Of a DNA stretch of 22,567 bases, positions 1 through 11,246 are shown piece by piece. The notes below the pieces were generated by a model. It did no database searches and was not told the DNA's origin. It worked only from the letters and a program-made list of their open reading frames with translations. The translations under genes were made by a program, and so were the position numbers. The first letter of the stretch is position 1, and every line of letters begins with the position of its first letter. Origin of the DNA: Hamiltosporidium magnivora (lineage: Eukaryota; Microsporidia; Dubosqiidae); contig PITI01000096.1 of NCBI GenBank assembly GCA_004325065.1, positions 1-22,567 on the forward strand. Direction: 5' to 3'.

Positions 1-1790
1 ATCAATTTTCTATTTTGATATAATAAACTTAAGACTTTCAGGATTCAAATAAGAAATAAGAGTTTTTGATACATCGAGTCAAATAAGCATAATCTATTAA
101 ACCATAAACTTTTTTGACATCGATCATTATTGCTTTAAGACTGTTTTCATGATCTTTATTCGAGTAAATGTTCAGTAAAATCCTGCTTTTTTGCCACTTG
201 CACTCCTTTCATCGCTTCTGGCCAATTATCTGATACTACCTCTCATCTTTCACTTCAAGCTAAACCACTTTCGTTGCACATTTTCCTTCAGCTTGTACAG
301 GTTTACATACAGGTTATTGGCCATTAGTCGGAACCTCTTATTGGTGTATCTTTTGGTATCAGATAAGTTAGCTCCAGGTAAAACCATCAGCTCGAGGTCT
401 TCGTTCTAAAAAAATGACTATTACAATATTTAAAGAAACCTATGAAGAGTCATATGTTTCTTGATGTAGAAATTGTAGAGACTATCAATTTACGGAGCTT
501 TCCAATTAAGAAGCCAATTGATGATCTCTACAATTCTTCAAGTGAAAGACACGTGGCCTGATCAGTATCGGACACGAAAGGTATCAAATAATCATCATAA
601 GTGACTCGCTCATCATTTTTTCCTACATTGTAGACCAAAAACCTACAATTTAGTCCCGATTGACTATATGCTTGAAATTCACATGCTCGGATTAATCTCA
701 ATAATTTTACCTCGGAAATCTTAAACACACGGTTTTCTCTTCGGAATTTTTTCCTATTTTCGTACATTGTAAGTTTCCTCTGATAGACATTTAAAGATTC
801 ATTCTTCTTAACCAAAGTCTCAGAAAAATCGTTTGTTTTGCTTAAATCTAAATTAAACACTAGCATAATTTTTCCGAGAGTTTTTCCTGTCAATGCGCTT
901 TCTCGAGGATATCTTTGAAAGTTTTAACGCCGAAATTTTCCTCTCAATGTTTTCATTCCACATTAATTTTGATCTTCATTCCGTGCTTCCTCGTCATAGC
1001 ATGCTTGCGTCGCCTGGATAATTAGTAACACATCAGTTATCGTCATCGGGAAGTGAAATTCAGCATGTTCCCCGATAATTCAATTAATGCGGTCCAAAAC
1101 TTTACTTTCCACCAATTCACTTAAAAGCTTTCGCGTTTGTACAAATACATCTCCAATTCCTCTTCAAGAGTTACTTAATTTTACATGAACATTACTTTTT
1201 TCGAATAATATAGAGTGAAGTGTCCGTCAGAGAACATGGCTCAGTGAGACAAGTGGCGATTCTACGTCGCTCTTCATTCTCTTATTGCCCATTTCCCTTT
1301 CTGGCTCAAGTTGTGTTAATTTTTTAAGCACATCGATATCATAAGTGGGCTAAATTTCTCATTATAATACCTCAAAATTGTGGCCCAGCCATTTCTTGAA
1401 ATTATGCTGAATCTTTTCCTTATTGCAAAAAAGCAGATCGGGTCATTTCGGCTATGACAGAATCTAGTATTGAATGTAATACCATTAGCCTGCTTCCTTC
1501 TGAAAAAGCAAAATTATTGAGATTTTTTATGCAATTGGCTGGTTCACACCCAGTGGAATCGGTACAAAAGAAAACATTATGCTGTAAACTAAGCCTATTA
1601 GACTAGATTGGCAACCATTGCTTGGTAAAAGGTGTTTTTATTAGTCGATTGAGGCGAAGGTCTCTCGGGTATCGTTTCTACATCTATATTTCACGATTTA
1701 ATCTCTCTCGCACAATTCTGCGAGTTGTTTACAGCTTTTATTTCTTCTTTTTTTATATTTTCCCTGTCAACTTTTTTTCTTTCTACCCAT
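1..1790 (-). mobile_element. Decayed non-LTR (LINE) retrotransposon, 5' part, truncated by window edge
   Basis: Minus-strand translation in one frame from an ATG at 1790 gives a basic N-terminus (MGRKKKS) and then protein-like sequence cut by in-frame stops down to about 240. One piece, 893-528, is open for 121 codons. At 527-440 the frame reads NWLLNWKAP, a stop, then IDSLYNFYIKKH, which resembles the 'WKAPG.D...NF..K' block just before the reverse transcriptase of R2/R4-type LINEs. At about 400-250 comes VLPGANLSDTKRY followed by LMANNLYVNLYKL, like the 'LIPKG....YRPI' region. After a frameshift (205-38) it reads KAIMIDVKKVYGLIDYAYL, which is RT motif A, with the putative catalytic Asp at codon 121-119. 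The usual AFD and His are changed. What I see is a dead element with several stops and at least one frameshift; its endonuclease and 3' end lie beyond the window. R2/R4 affinity is inference. Confidence 0.72.
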
Positions 1791-3536
1791 TTGCAATAGT
1801 AAGTTAAAGAATATAAATTGAATTACAGACGCAATTATTTTCAGGGTTTCCTTTTTTAAATATAAGGAATATTAATTTTATAAAACGTGATTGTGATTTA
1901 ATTTATAAAATAAATTGCTCCAATGTTATTTTTTTTTCATATTAATGTTTTGCTGCAATTTATTTCGATGATTTTTCTTTTTAGAAAAAAAAAATGACAA
2001 TTTGTGAAGTTCTATAAACTTCTGCAAAGAAATGTTTTACGATTTTCTTTTATAGAATCCGTTTGACACTGCGGCACTTCAAAAAATACAAGTTGTATTT
2101 TTTGGCATACAAACATAAAATTGTTTGCTAATCTTGATAGGAAAAGTAGAATGTGTAGTATAAATATTACACATGAAGAGTTTAGAAGTGAAAAATATAT
2201 TTGATAATCACATATATACAAAATTTATAAAATACAAGAAAAGGTTTAAAATATTTTACAAATTATGTTGAAACCTGAATTATAAAACATCACATCTTTT
2301 TAAAACAGTGGCAAGTGTTATATTCGTTTTCATGACATTAACGCAGTTTTAGGGTTAACATAAATAACTGCTACCCAACACTCCATCGGTAACCCCTGCG
2401 ATACCTACATCCCAAAGCCTTTCATCTACCAGATGTGTAGAACCCATTTAATAGTCGAGTCAACTTCCCTGTGCGTGTTAATATCATTGCATGAAGTGTG
2501 ATCGAAGGCCGAAGTCCCCGGGCTCCCCGAAAACTATGCCGCATTACACTTACTCTACACTTTCTGAACCCAATGAACTTCTAGCTAAGATATATTTCAG
2601 AGAACTACATGAGGTTAAACTAGACTGTGCAATGTCATATTAACAGGTATAACGTGCTACTTAGCTTTCCTGGCTTTAAGATGTTTTCATTTTTATATCT
2701 CTCAGACGCTAACTCTTTTAACCCGAGTGAGGACGGTCAGTTTGGCATACTTTTACATGGTTAAGTTTACATTTTTAGCTGCTTTATGCAATTTAGGTAC
2801 ATAAAAAACTACAAATAGATTTGAAGAAAATGTTTCGCCATTTCGTAACCTTCTCCTTTTCGTAAAAACGTATAGAACAAGAAGATGTAGTGAGTTTTTA
2901 TTCCCTTAAAAACCAAAACAATGATCTACATACACGTTTCACATGCTCATCGCCAACCAGAAAGTTTTTTATGTTGATATCCTCTCTAACCAAGAATTAA
3001 GTTGACCAAAAATAAAATATCATTTGTGATTTATAGAGTTAAATTTTATTGATTAATCTATAAAAAACTACCAATACTACAAAAAAAAAATTCCAATAAT
3101 TTATTATTGTTTCTTAATTTATATATTTTTATTCCTTAAACGGTTTTTAACAAGATAACCCCAATTAAATATTCTAGCAGTAAATTTTAATTCTGTTGTG
3201 CCACTAGAATTTATCTTTCATTTGTTTCTTTTTTAAAAATTGTATTTTATGATTATTAGTTGATTTTCCAATAATGGTATTTTCACAAATTTTGATCTAT
3301 TTATAGTAAATTTATCAAAAAAAATATAAAATATTTTCTAAAATTTTTTTTTAAAAAAGAATGAAAAGAAAAAGATTTGCGAGAGAATTAAAAAATAAAT
3401 TAAAAGCTATAAAACTATCTAAATAGACACATTTGATAGGGTTTTACTCGACATTTATCAATACAAAACTTCTTACAATCATTTATCTATTAAATTTATC
3501 AAACCACGTGATTCGCTCCTCTAAGACCTAGAACTA
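1791..3536. other. Gene-free stretch between LINE relic and LRR pseudogene
   Basis: I see no supportable gene here. The part just upstream of the LINE relic (about 1730-2300) and the part before the LRR pseudogene (about 2960-3530) are A/T-rich with homopolymer runs. The middle contains a GC-richer island, listed separately. Short open frames are present but none has a recognisable motif or a CCC-marked start. Confidence 0.5.
2330..2760. other. GC-richer island of unknown origin
   Basis: Base composition changes clearly here: runs such as CCCCGGGCTCCCC (about 2517-2530) stand out from the surrounding AT-rich DNA. A 50-codon open frame on the plus strand runs 2491-2643, and the minus strand has a similarly short open run. 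Neither has a motif I recognise. Small hairpins are possible, for example CATCT/AGATG near 2427-2440. I could not match it to rRNA, SRP RNA or RNase P RNA by eye. It may be a fragment of an older mobile element or a structured RNA, but this is unresolved. Confidence 0.3.
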
Positions 3537-6046
3537 ATGTCTTTAAATGACTCAAATGCATTTATCGAGCCTGATGTGCCAAGAATAACATGTTTCTAAT
3601 TATTTTTGAATCGAATGATACACTTAAAGAATATTGTACCGATAATTCTACTAATAAAAACATATTTTTATTTAAAGACAAAAATCATTACTTAAGCAAT
3701 ATTTGCGGAGAAGAACACGTTATAAGCAATAAAAATAAATCAACTTGGCGAGAGAAATTTATTTGTTTAGAAAATATTGATATGAAAGATCATTTTCCGA
3801 CAGAAATTCATTCATTTTCTTATGATCCGTCTTAATTAGCTTCGAAACTTTAAAGAAGTATACTTTAAATAAATCAGGAGCAATTAATTTTTCTTTTTTT
3901 AGCAGATATTGTTTCTTTTGAAAGCTACAATCTATTTCTCGAGATTTATCACAACATTAATTAAAAACAATCAACGTCGGTAATCTCACAGAAAGCGCTT
4001 TTGGAAATTTGTAATTTTTTAGATTATGTAAATCCTTTGCCTTCCAAAATTTGAATAAATTTTTACAAAATCTTTCTCTAAGGTATATTCATTATACTGT
4101 TGAAGTTGATAGATTCGTAGACAATAAGAAATATGAGTCAACTGATCCCTAGTATCATCTACTTTACTTATCAAAAACGCTTTATGAAAATAAGATTACA
4201 GAAATAGTCGATGGCAAAAATGTAGAAAAGAATATTTCCAATAAATCTTTTACTTCAACTGGTAATATTATTGTACTATCAAAGTGGCATTTTTGGCTAT
4301 TAAAAGTATATTTTGATATTTTTAACTTTCTCTGAAATGTATCGACGAAGTATGGACAATTCAAAGTAAGTCATTCATAGCGTCCCGTTCGTAATTCAAA
4401 ACGAATTAAATGATGCTAATATTACATTGAGAATTGTATCCGATTCAGTTATAAATCTAGACCGTACTCTTGAGTGCGAAAATCATGAGAAGAAGCTGCA
4501 GTTTCTTATCAAATATATAAAAATTTTGAAACTTGAATTAATAGATCTAGAGTATGAGCCCGAAGACACCGAAAAAATCGTTAATTACAATAATGCAATC
4601 CAAAAGGTTAAGAGTATATATTTTAACAAACATGATGACTTAGCTGGTATTCTATATAAACTTACACATACGTTTGAGTTAAAATATGTTACACGTTTAT
4701 AAATAAAAAATTTTGATTTGATTAGTTCCGATATTGAGATACTTTTGAACGCTAAAACTTTGATAAAGCTAGAAGTTATTGGTGAATCCACAAATTTGAA
4801 CTATTGTCTTGCTCAAATAATTAGCGAACGCAAACCTCTTGAGTATATATCGCTAGAAAATGTTAAATTGAACAACTCATTATATCATTTTTTGACAAAT
4901 ATTTCTCCCCGGATATTTAGTTTGAAAAATTATTTAAATCCCCCAGTAGAATTGAAACTGGCGTACTATTTATTCGGTTTTTTTTCGTTCAATATCTCAA
5001 ATTTTTGCTCTCAACTTTCGACTTTGGTGATCAATGGCAATAAAGAGTTTGGATTATATATTATTCTCGTTATCAAGATCATGAAATACTTGAAAACTCT
5101 TTGGCTTCTTTACATATTTGAAGAGAATATACAAGAGAAGATAATCAAAGAATTCGAAAGTATTACAAACCTAGAAGAACTTAATTTGTCACAAAATTTC
5201 TTTGATTGTAAAGTAAATATTAAAGTTTAATTCAGTGCCCAACCTTCGCAAATTATTACTATCTGATTTTAGTTTTGATTTAGATAATTTCTTTTCAGTA
5301 GATTTAAAACCAGCAAATTCATTAAATCTCTAGAAATATTAGATTTATAAAAAAATCACGAGATAGATATAACAGTGTTTACAAAGATCAATGAATTATT
5401 TAATTTGAACAAATTAATTTTAAGTAAAATAAAATATTCACTGGCGAGAAAACATCTCAATATACCTTTTATTAGTTTGCTTCGTGAATTTAAGATTTTA
5501 AAACTTTCATAAGTATCACATTCTTATATTTCCATTGTGGATATCTCACAAAGTAAGATAGAACAAAGAGAAATTCGTCTAGGAGATTCAGGATTTGATT
5601 TTTCGCCAAGTAAAGATTGTATTACGCCTTCATTTTTTAGAAAATTGAAACTGGACCTAAGTTATTGTAGGATTGCAATCGAGGATTTTCGTTTAAACTA
5701 ATCTATAAAGGGTTGCAACCTTTAATACTCTGGGATTATCTATATCGAATCAAATGTTTGCCGATTTTTAATTTCATCCAACTTTAAAAGTCTAGAAATA
5801 ATTATATTAGCGTGGTAAGTTTAATTTATCAGAAATTAGGCTGATGAGGGTTTTAAGTAATTTTAAAAATCTAAGAACATCTCATTATATAATGTAGAAA
5901 TTCCATTTGATTCTTTTAAAGATATTTCTATCGAAGATTTTAAAAAACCGAATTTACTTTCAATCGGATATTTCATGAAATCTGTAAATTCGGAAGAAAT
6001 TGTAAGGGCTTATTCCATATTTGGATCAAATATTTTAAAAACATAG
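3537..6046 (+). pseudogene. Leucine-rich-repeat protein pseudogene
   Basis: An ATG at 3537 opens a short frame (MSLNDSNAF...) that hits a stop at 3597. Coding sequence continues in another frame at 3590-3835, shifts at about 4024-4380, and returns to the 3590 frame at 4427-5230, where a single TAA (4700-4702) interrupts it. It shifts again at 5229-5332, then resumes the main frame at 5324-5702 and 5891-6046. Leucine-rich-repeat signatures recur: LEYISLENVKL, LEELNLSQNFF, VPNLRKLLLSDF, SLEILDL, LNKLILSKIK, FKILKLS, FRKLKLDLSYC. Repaired only conceptually, it would be about 830 codons. Large LRR families, often secreted, are known in several microsporidia; membership here is inference. It carries about ten disabling changes, so it is long dead. 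The N-terminal 250 codons match nothing I recognise, and no clear signal peptide is visible. Confidence 0.75.
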
Positions 6047-7021
6047 TTGATGATTTTTTGACATAATCCACTTATATTCTAATTGCACCGATTTTAAGGA
6101 CTAAATATTTGAAAAAATCTTCTTTCATTGCTTTTTTTTTCAATTACTACAAATCAATAAAAAATTATTTTTATATTATTCATGAGTGAGTTTAAATTGC
6201 AAACTATAATTTCCTTTATAGTATTAAGACTTCAAATTTTTAACGGACGTATCAAATATTTCAGCAAAAATAAATTCAAAATCTACTTTTTTTTTAGATC
6301 TAGGGAAATTTGTTTTGTCTCATTTTCTTAAATTTGGTTATATCTGTGGTGGAAACCCTCAATTATGATAATTTTTAAATCAATAAAACATAGTATTCAA
6401 GTTTCTGTCGTACGAACATATCTTAATTAGATAAAAATTTAAGAATGTGAGTAAATCGATTGGAAAAAAACAATTATTCTTGCCTGAAGTGGCTCATTGC
6501 AAAGGCTTGCTTGTACTGATCTATATTGTTTGTTTTTTTCAGATTTTTCAATTATTTTTGTCGCATTTTAATATTAATCCCTTCTCTTCACTCCCATCCT
6601 AACTGAATTATACTCTAACTAACATTAAATCCAGCTGATCTCACAGCTCTTTAAATGTAAAAAATTTGACAAAAAAATTCGTTTTATTCTTTCTTTGAAA
6701 TAAAATATCCTTTTCTTCTGAAATTTACTATTTTTGAAGAATTAAAGGATATTAAGAATAAGACCTTTATAAACTGAAAATTTTCTCTATAATAAATTAA
6801 AAAAAATTAAAAAGATAAAAGAAGAAATAAAAGAAAGAAAAAAAATCTAAAGAAAAAGAATTACAAAAACGAAATCGGACAATCCAAATAAAGAAAAATT
6901 AAAACATTTAAAAATTTAATTTTAGCGTTCTTCTCTTTTCTTTGTTTTATATTTTTGAATTTTCTTTGTTTTATTGGTTTTCCTATAAGTATGATAGACA
7001 TTTGGAAATTAACTAGAAATT
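6047..7021. other. Gene-free A/T-rich stretch
   Basis: No coding frame is supported. A strongly purine-rich, A-dominated tract lies at about 6795-6900 (repeated AAAGAAAT-like words). The rest is unstructured A/T-rich sequence. The minus-strand pseudogene listed next may extend slightly into the right end. Confidence 0.45.
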
Positions 7022-7666
7022 TTACAAAGCTGAAAATTTTGAAAAATAGGAATTAAGTTGGATAATCCCTCTTAAATTTAGGTCATACCAAATTTTTTTT
7101 AGCTTTTTATTAACATATTTTTACCCCAAATTATTCAATTTAACCAGGGAATGCAATAAAGAATAACTGGGAGACCGAATGGAATAACATCATATTTTGG
7201 TAATTTTTTTATAAGAAATTCTTCCAAAACCGAGCATTAGAATATGAGAATATATAAAAACAGTGGGAATTTTTAAATACGAAAATATTAGTGTAAGTCC
7301 GGGAAGATATGATATTTTATTACAGCTTTTTTTAGTTTTTGACAGGAGTGACAGATAAAATACGACAATACATGCTGCATGTTTATATTTTATGTTGGTA
7401 AATGATAGAAATATTACTGTTAATAATATAGGATTCAATGCACAGGTGATGCTTTCCTCAAATTTTTGCTTCGGTGCGTGTATTAAATAAAATATAGACT
7501 ACTGATGACTCTCGGGCTCTTAGATGATACCTTTTCTTTTTGGTTTGATGAATATTAAGTCTTGGATTCAGGATTCTGTTATATCAAGAAAAACTTTTTC
7601 GACCATTTTTATATTACCATAGGCATTTAAGTTCTGAATTTTTATGTATTGTGCCTTTTGATGCAT
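7022..7666 (-). pseudogene. Decayed reading frame, probable membrane protein
   Basis: One minus-strand frame starts at an ATG (7666) reading MHQKAQYIKIQNLNAYGNIK and stays coding-like to a stop at 7024-7022. Only about five in-frame stops fall in about 214 codons (after ITES, KGII, SHQ, ITKI and NNLG), whereas roughly one stop in eleven codons is expected at this base composition. No frameshift is needed. The central part (7438-7190) has two or three hydrophobic stretches, for example PILLTVIFLSF and YLPGLTLIFSYL, suggesting a multi-pass membrane protein. I do not recognise the family. It points away from another degenerate frame starting at 8035, as if a divergent gene pair once sat here. 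Confidence 0.45.
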
Positions 7667-8034
7667 TTTCGCTTTTATTAACCTTGTCCTATCCTAAGAA
7701 TTGTTAAATATTTATATGCGTCAATTTTATAATTTCAACTTAATTTATTATCTACCAAGTCTTATTTCTATATGTTTTAGCCTTAAAATATTTAGTGGAA
7801 GCCGCTGTATAATTCAAAGCTCAACAAATATTATTTTTATTAATATTTCTGAACTAAAAGTATCAAATCTGTTTATTTTGGCTTGAAGTTTAGTTTTATT
7901 CTAACATTTTATTACATTTTGGAAAACTCAAAATCAGAAATTTAAGCAAAATTAATGTTTTATTGCAATATGAATTCTAGGTTGCATTCATTCGAGAGAG
8001 GGTATTTTAAAACCCAAGTTCTTAAATTTAAGAT
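7667..8034. other. Gap between two divergent degenerate frames
   Basis: Short A/T-rich segment. A plus-strand open run at 7701-7886 has no motif, and I do not call it a gene. If the flanking relics were once divergent genes, this would have been their shared promoter region. Confidence 0.3.
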
Positions 8035-9360
8035 ATGCTTGCTTCTTATACAAATATTTTCTTTGCAATCTTACATTAGTTCTCTTTCGTCTCACAAGGT
8101 AGAAAAAAATACTTAATAGAACGTTGCATCCTAAAAAATATGTAATTCTTGATCTATAAAAATGTTTCTTTTTTTGCTTGGTGTGGAATTTCTCTTTATT
8201 TCTTTCTAGAGAACACTATTACTCATAATCCCGTGCTTTCTGGCTTTACTATCACAAGATGCAGCTGCTATTTTCGAATTTTTAACATTTTCCCTTTATG
8301 GCGTGTTGTAATATATTTAATAAATGTATGTATAATCCTATATTATATTTTTTTGCGGTTTTTATTGCATAATTAGCTTTTTTTATATTTTAAACTATTT
8401 TTTGCTTGCCTTTTGAAGAAATTTGTTTTCTTTATACTATAAATTTGACGAGATGCTATAAAAGAGTCTCTCTTCTGAATTAAACAACTTTTAAGTCTTT
8501 CCCAAGCCAGGATTTAAATTTAAATTCTTTTTAACTATATGGTCTAAAATTTATGCTAAGGCTGACAAGACTTAGGATCAAGACACCTATTGCGGAAAAA
8601 TACATAGGGCAGACAAATTTCTTCTCATTATAGTTAATCTTTGATAAGGCAGAGGTATTGCTGTTCTAATCCGCAACCCTTTCTACAATTATATCATGGA
8701 AAAATAGATTCTAATAAATCAATATACTTTTACAACACAAATTTCCGATTTTTTGTTTATATTCATGTATTCAAGCGGAAAATATATTGTATTTATACTC
8801 ACATATTAAGTTATTTAAGTCTTATCTTTCTCTCTATGTAGAGTTTTAAAAGATAGAAGGTCAGTTTATTCTGTAGATGTTCCCTTTCCTAGTATTTTCT
8901 ATGTCTATTTCATTTTTACTCGAAGCTAGTTTTAAGATTTAAGAGTAATTCAAAATTTACATGCGTTCTTATTTTCATCTTCAAATCTCTTGTTTTTATC
9001 TTACTAGATCATGATCAGATTTACAAGCATAGTCATTAATTTCAGACATTTTTTTATTTTCTATTTTTTTCTATTTTTTTCATTTAATTCGTTAAAATTC
9101 GAGGTTATTAAAGATGTACTCATAGATCCAGTTAGTTAATATCTTATCGGAAATTCAATTTATTTACGCACATTCTACATAATATTTGCAAAACAGACGG
9201 TTCTTAGGCGGGTATTCCTTTCACCCTTTTATATTTCAAAGCGCCTTCTTTTTGTCAAAAGTAGATAGAATATGAAATCATGGAATCAAGAAACCGTAAA
9301 AAAGTTTATGTAGTAGCAACTTTTCCTTTATCATGCCTGAAATCAGGAAAAATAGATTTA
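8035..9360 (+). pseudogene. Degenerate plus-strand reading frame, unknown family
   Basis: From an ATG at 8035 the frame reads MLASYTNIFFAIL, then continues past two stops into 8149-8376, an open run of 75 codons rich in hydrophobic residues. The same frame remains coding-like in pieces to about 9360, including 8641-8841, 8893-9036 and a final piece beginning MESRNRKKVYVVATF at 9280. About 8430-8640 is badly broken, with many stops. Overall stop density is lower than expected for this composition but higher than in the 7022-7666 relic. No family is recognised and the limits are uncertain. It may be more than one relic. Confidence 0.3.
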
Positions 9361-9649
9361 AAATAGTCCACCTGTTATATACTTTGAAAATGAGAAGCTA
9401 AATGCTAAAATATGAGCGCTTCATAAAAAAAAGTAACTGCTATGACAGTAGCGTAATACAGCAAATATTTTTTGATTTTAAATCTTGAATATCATAAAGA
9501 CTTAAAATCAACAAATCAAAAAATGATAAAAAAAATTTTCGAGTGGAAACGAATCTAGATATTTATTAAAAAGTGTAAAGATTTCCAACCTTACTAGCCT
9601 ATGAAGCTTAATAATGTAAGTCAAATTAAATTTCAAATTGTTTCCGGTA
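9361..9649. other. Short stretch with no supported feature
   Basis: Many stops occur in all frames that I translated. It lies between two coding-like relics and may be a heavily decayed part joining them. Confidence 0.3.
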
Positions 9650-10440
9650 AATAAATAAGATATATCCTATTGATTTGCAGAAATATATAAAAATTATATG
9701 ACTGTAAATGATCCTAAACATTCTAGATGTAAAGCCAGGTTTTAATCTGAGATCCAATTGCAAATAAAGTTAAAATGTGGTGTTGCAAGCGCTCTAGAAG
9801 AGAATATATTCTCAGATGATACGATTAGTATTTTTCGAACGAACAATTATAAAAGGTTTGTTAATGAATGAATAAAAACGTTTGTCTGTATTAAAACATT
9901 TTTTATTGCCAAAAGAGAAAATTTCCTCTAAATCAAAGGCAAGTTTAGAGATGAGACCAAAGAGTCTTACGTAAGCTTGGTATCAACCGAAGAATATTTA
10001 TCTTAAATATATGAATCGATTTGTATAAGAAAATCGTTCTATACTACAATCAAAGTTAATCTAAAATAGTGATTTTTACCTTTTAAAATGAGCCACACCC
10101 CTTTGACTCTGAAAATTGGTCCCAGCACCCACAAAGAAAAAATGTTTCTTTTTTTTCTATTTGTTACAAAAAACCACGTTCAAAATTTTGTAGGAGCTTA
10201 AGCTTTTGACAGGGGCTTCTGTCGCACTCCAAAAAATACTTTCTCGCATCTTTGGTTAAAAACCGCTATTCGAAACGATTAGAAAAACACCATTGGTAAA
10301 TTTAGAAGTCATATACACCAAAAAGCTGTTAAATACAAAGAGAATGCGCTTTTCTAATAATATTCGAGTTAAACCAATGTTGAAATCCTGATCACAACTT
10401 CGTTGTGCCATTAGATAATTTTAGAGTGAATACTTGGCAT
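9650..10440 (+). pseudogene. Degenerate plus-strand coding relic, possibly retroelement-derived
   Basis: One plus-strand frame, starting in a run with ATG at 9697, is coding-like to at least 10440. Segments include GVASALEENIFSDDTISIF, FIAKRENFL, GKFRDETKESYVSLVSTEEY and RGFCRTPKNTFSHLWLKTA, separated by single stop codons without frame change. Charged and hydrophobic residues are balanced, unlike random AT-rich translation. The order has a faint likeness to the linker before a retroviral-type integrase, but the diagnostic His2Cys2 residues are not visible, so I do not claim it. The same frame keeps a moderately low stop density to about 11100. The family is unknown. Confidence 0.33.
10193..10230. 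repeat. Nested inverted repeat with embedded palindrome
   Basis: GGAG (10193-10196) pairs with CTCC (10227-10230), and inside it GACAG (10208-10212) pairs with CTGTC (10219-10223). The 10-bp palindrome AGCTTAAGCT lies at 10195-10204. The site is inside a coding-like relic, so chance or decay is plausible. No function is assigned. Confidence 0.3.
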
Positions 10441-11214
10441 ATTTCTAAAAACTCAATATTTTCCAACTGTGTTATATAAAAAAGAGAAAAACATGTTTTG
10501 AGTATGAAAAGGTATACCAATGTGTATTTACATCGTTTAAACTTAAATCCAGGGATGTAATTTTTCTAAAGAGATGTTTAAATAGGGATTAACCAACAGA
10601 AAATGAAACATGATAGTTTTGTCAGAAAACTTTAGATGGTTGTTTCCGAAGTAGAAATTTTCGATTTTTTTATAGAATGCGACTGCAAAAACAATTATTT
10701 TTACAAAAATCATATTAAGAAGTATCATTTTGAGGAATTATTTCTCCTCAAATACAACACAAATAAATAAAGGCTAGGTTATTAAGATAATGGTCTATAA
10801 CTTCAAGAGAGCCTTGTATTATTTTCTTCATTTTAATTTTTAATTGATTGAATGTTTTTCATCTTTTTACATTTCTTACAATCAGAAAACCAATAAAAAA
10901 TAAACTATGGAACACAAGGAAAATGCTACAACTATAATTGGATTTCATCAATTGTATTTAGATGTGTAAACCCGATGAAATATATCATTTAGGGTTTAAT
11001 GAACAGTTTGAGCGTGGTTGTGAAATCGGTTCGTCATTGAATCACAGATTTTCAAATTATTTTTAAACAGTGATTTTTTAGTAAAACCAATCTCAATTAA
11101 GTTATTAAAAATAATTGTAAAGTAAAAAAATAAACCAAATTTTACGTTTAGAATTTAAATTTTGACTCCCATTTTTTTAAAAAATAATTCATCTGTATTT
11201 GTAAAAAAATCTTT
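10441..11214. other. Upstream region of RPB3 without a clear gene
   Basis: A minus-strand open frame of 61 codons (10728-10543, from an ATG) and weak plus-strand coding-like runs are present, but neither shows a motif or a CCC-marked start. The last 200 bases are A/T-rich and lead into the RPB3 promoter. Confidence 0.35.
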
Positions 11215-11246
11215 AAATTTTTTTGTTACCAAATACTTTTAAACCC
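11215..11246 (+). promoter_or_regulatory. RPB3 start-proximal promoter signals
   Basis: CCC occupies positions -3 to -1 directly before the ATG at 11247, in the context AAACCCATG. An AAATTT hexamer lies at 11215-11220. CCC-like and AAATTT motifs near start codons are known from microsporidian genes; their use here is inferred from position. Confidence 0.55.

Noticed and set aside
191..409. 72-codon plus-strand open frame
   Set aside because: It is antisense to the recognisable LINE reading frame and has no motif.
469..536. Imperfect inverted repeat of about 21 bp (AATTGTAGAGACTATCAATT against AATTGATGATCTCTACAATT)
   Set aside because: Both arms fall inside the LINE coding relic and encode two different conserved protein blocks, so the pairing is probably coincidental.
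1622..1807. 61-codon plus-strand open frame rich in Phe and Tyr
   Set aside because: It is antisense to the N-terminal part of the LINE relic; the composition reflects a pyrimidine-rich strand.
2330..2760. Fragment of rRNA, SRP RNA or RNase P RNA
   Set aside because: None of the universally conserved cores of these RNAs could be found by eye.
7190..7438. 82-codon minus-strand frame as an intact small membrane protein
   Set aside because: It begins with TTG, and the same frame extends upstream and downstream through stops, so it is a piece of a larger pseudogene.
9650..10070. Integrase zinc-binding (His2Cys2) domain
   Set aside because: The general layout is suggestive, but the His and Cys ligands are not present in the readable frame.
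11223..11246. Longer RPB3 starting at TTG
   Set aside because: TTG is an unlikely start, and CCC sits directly before the ATG at 11247.
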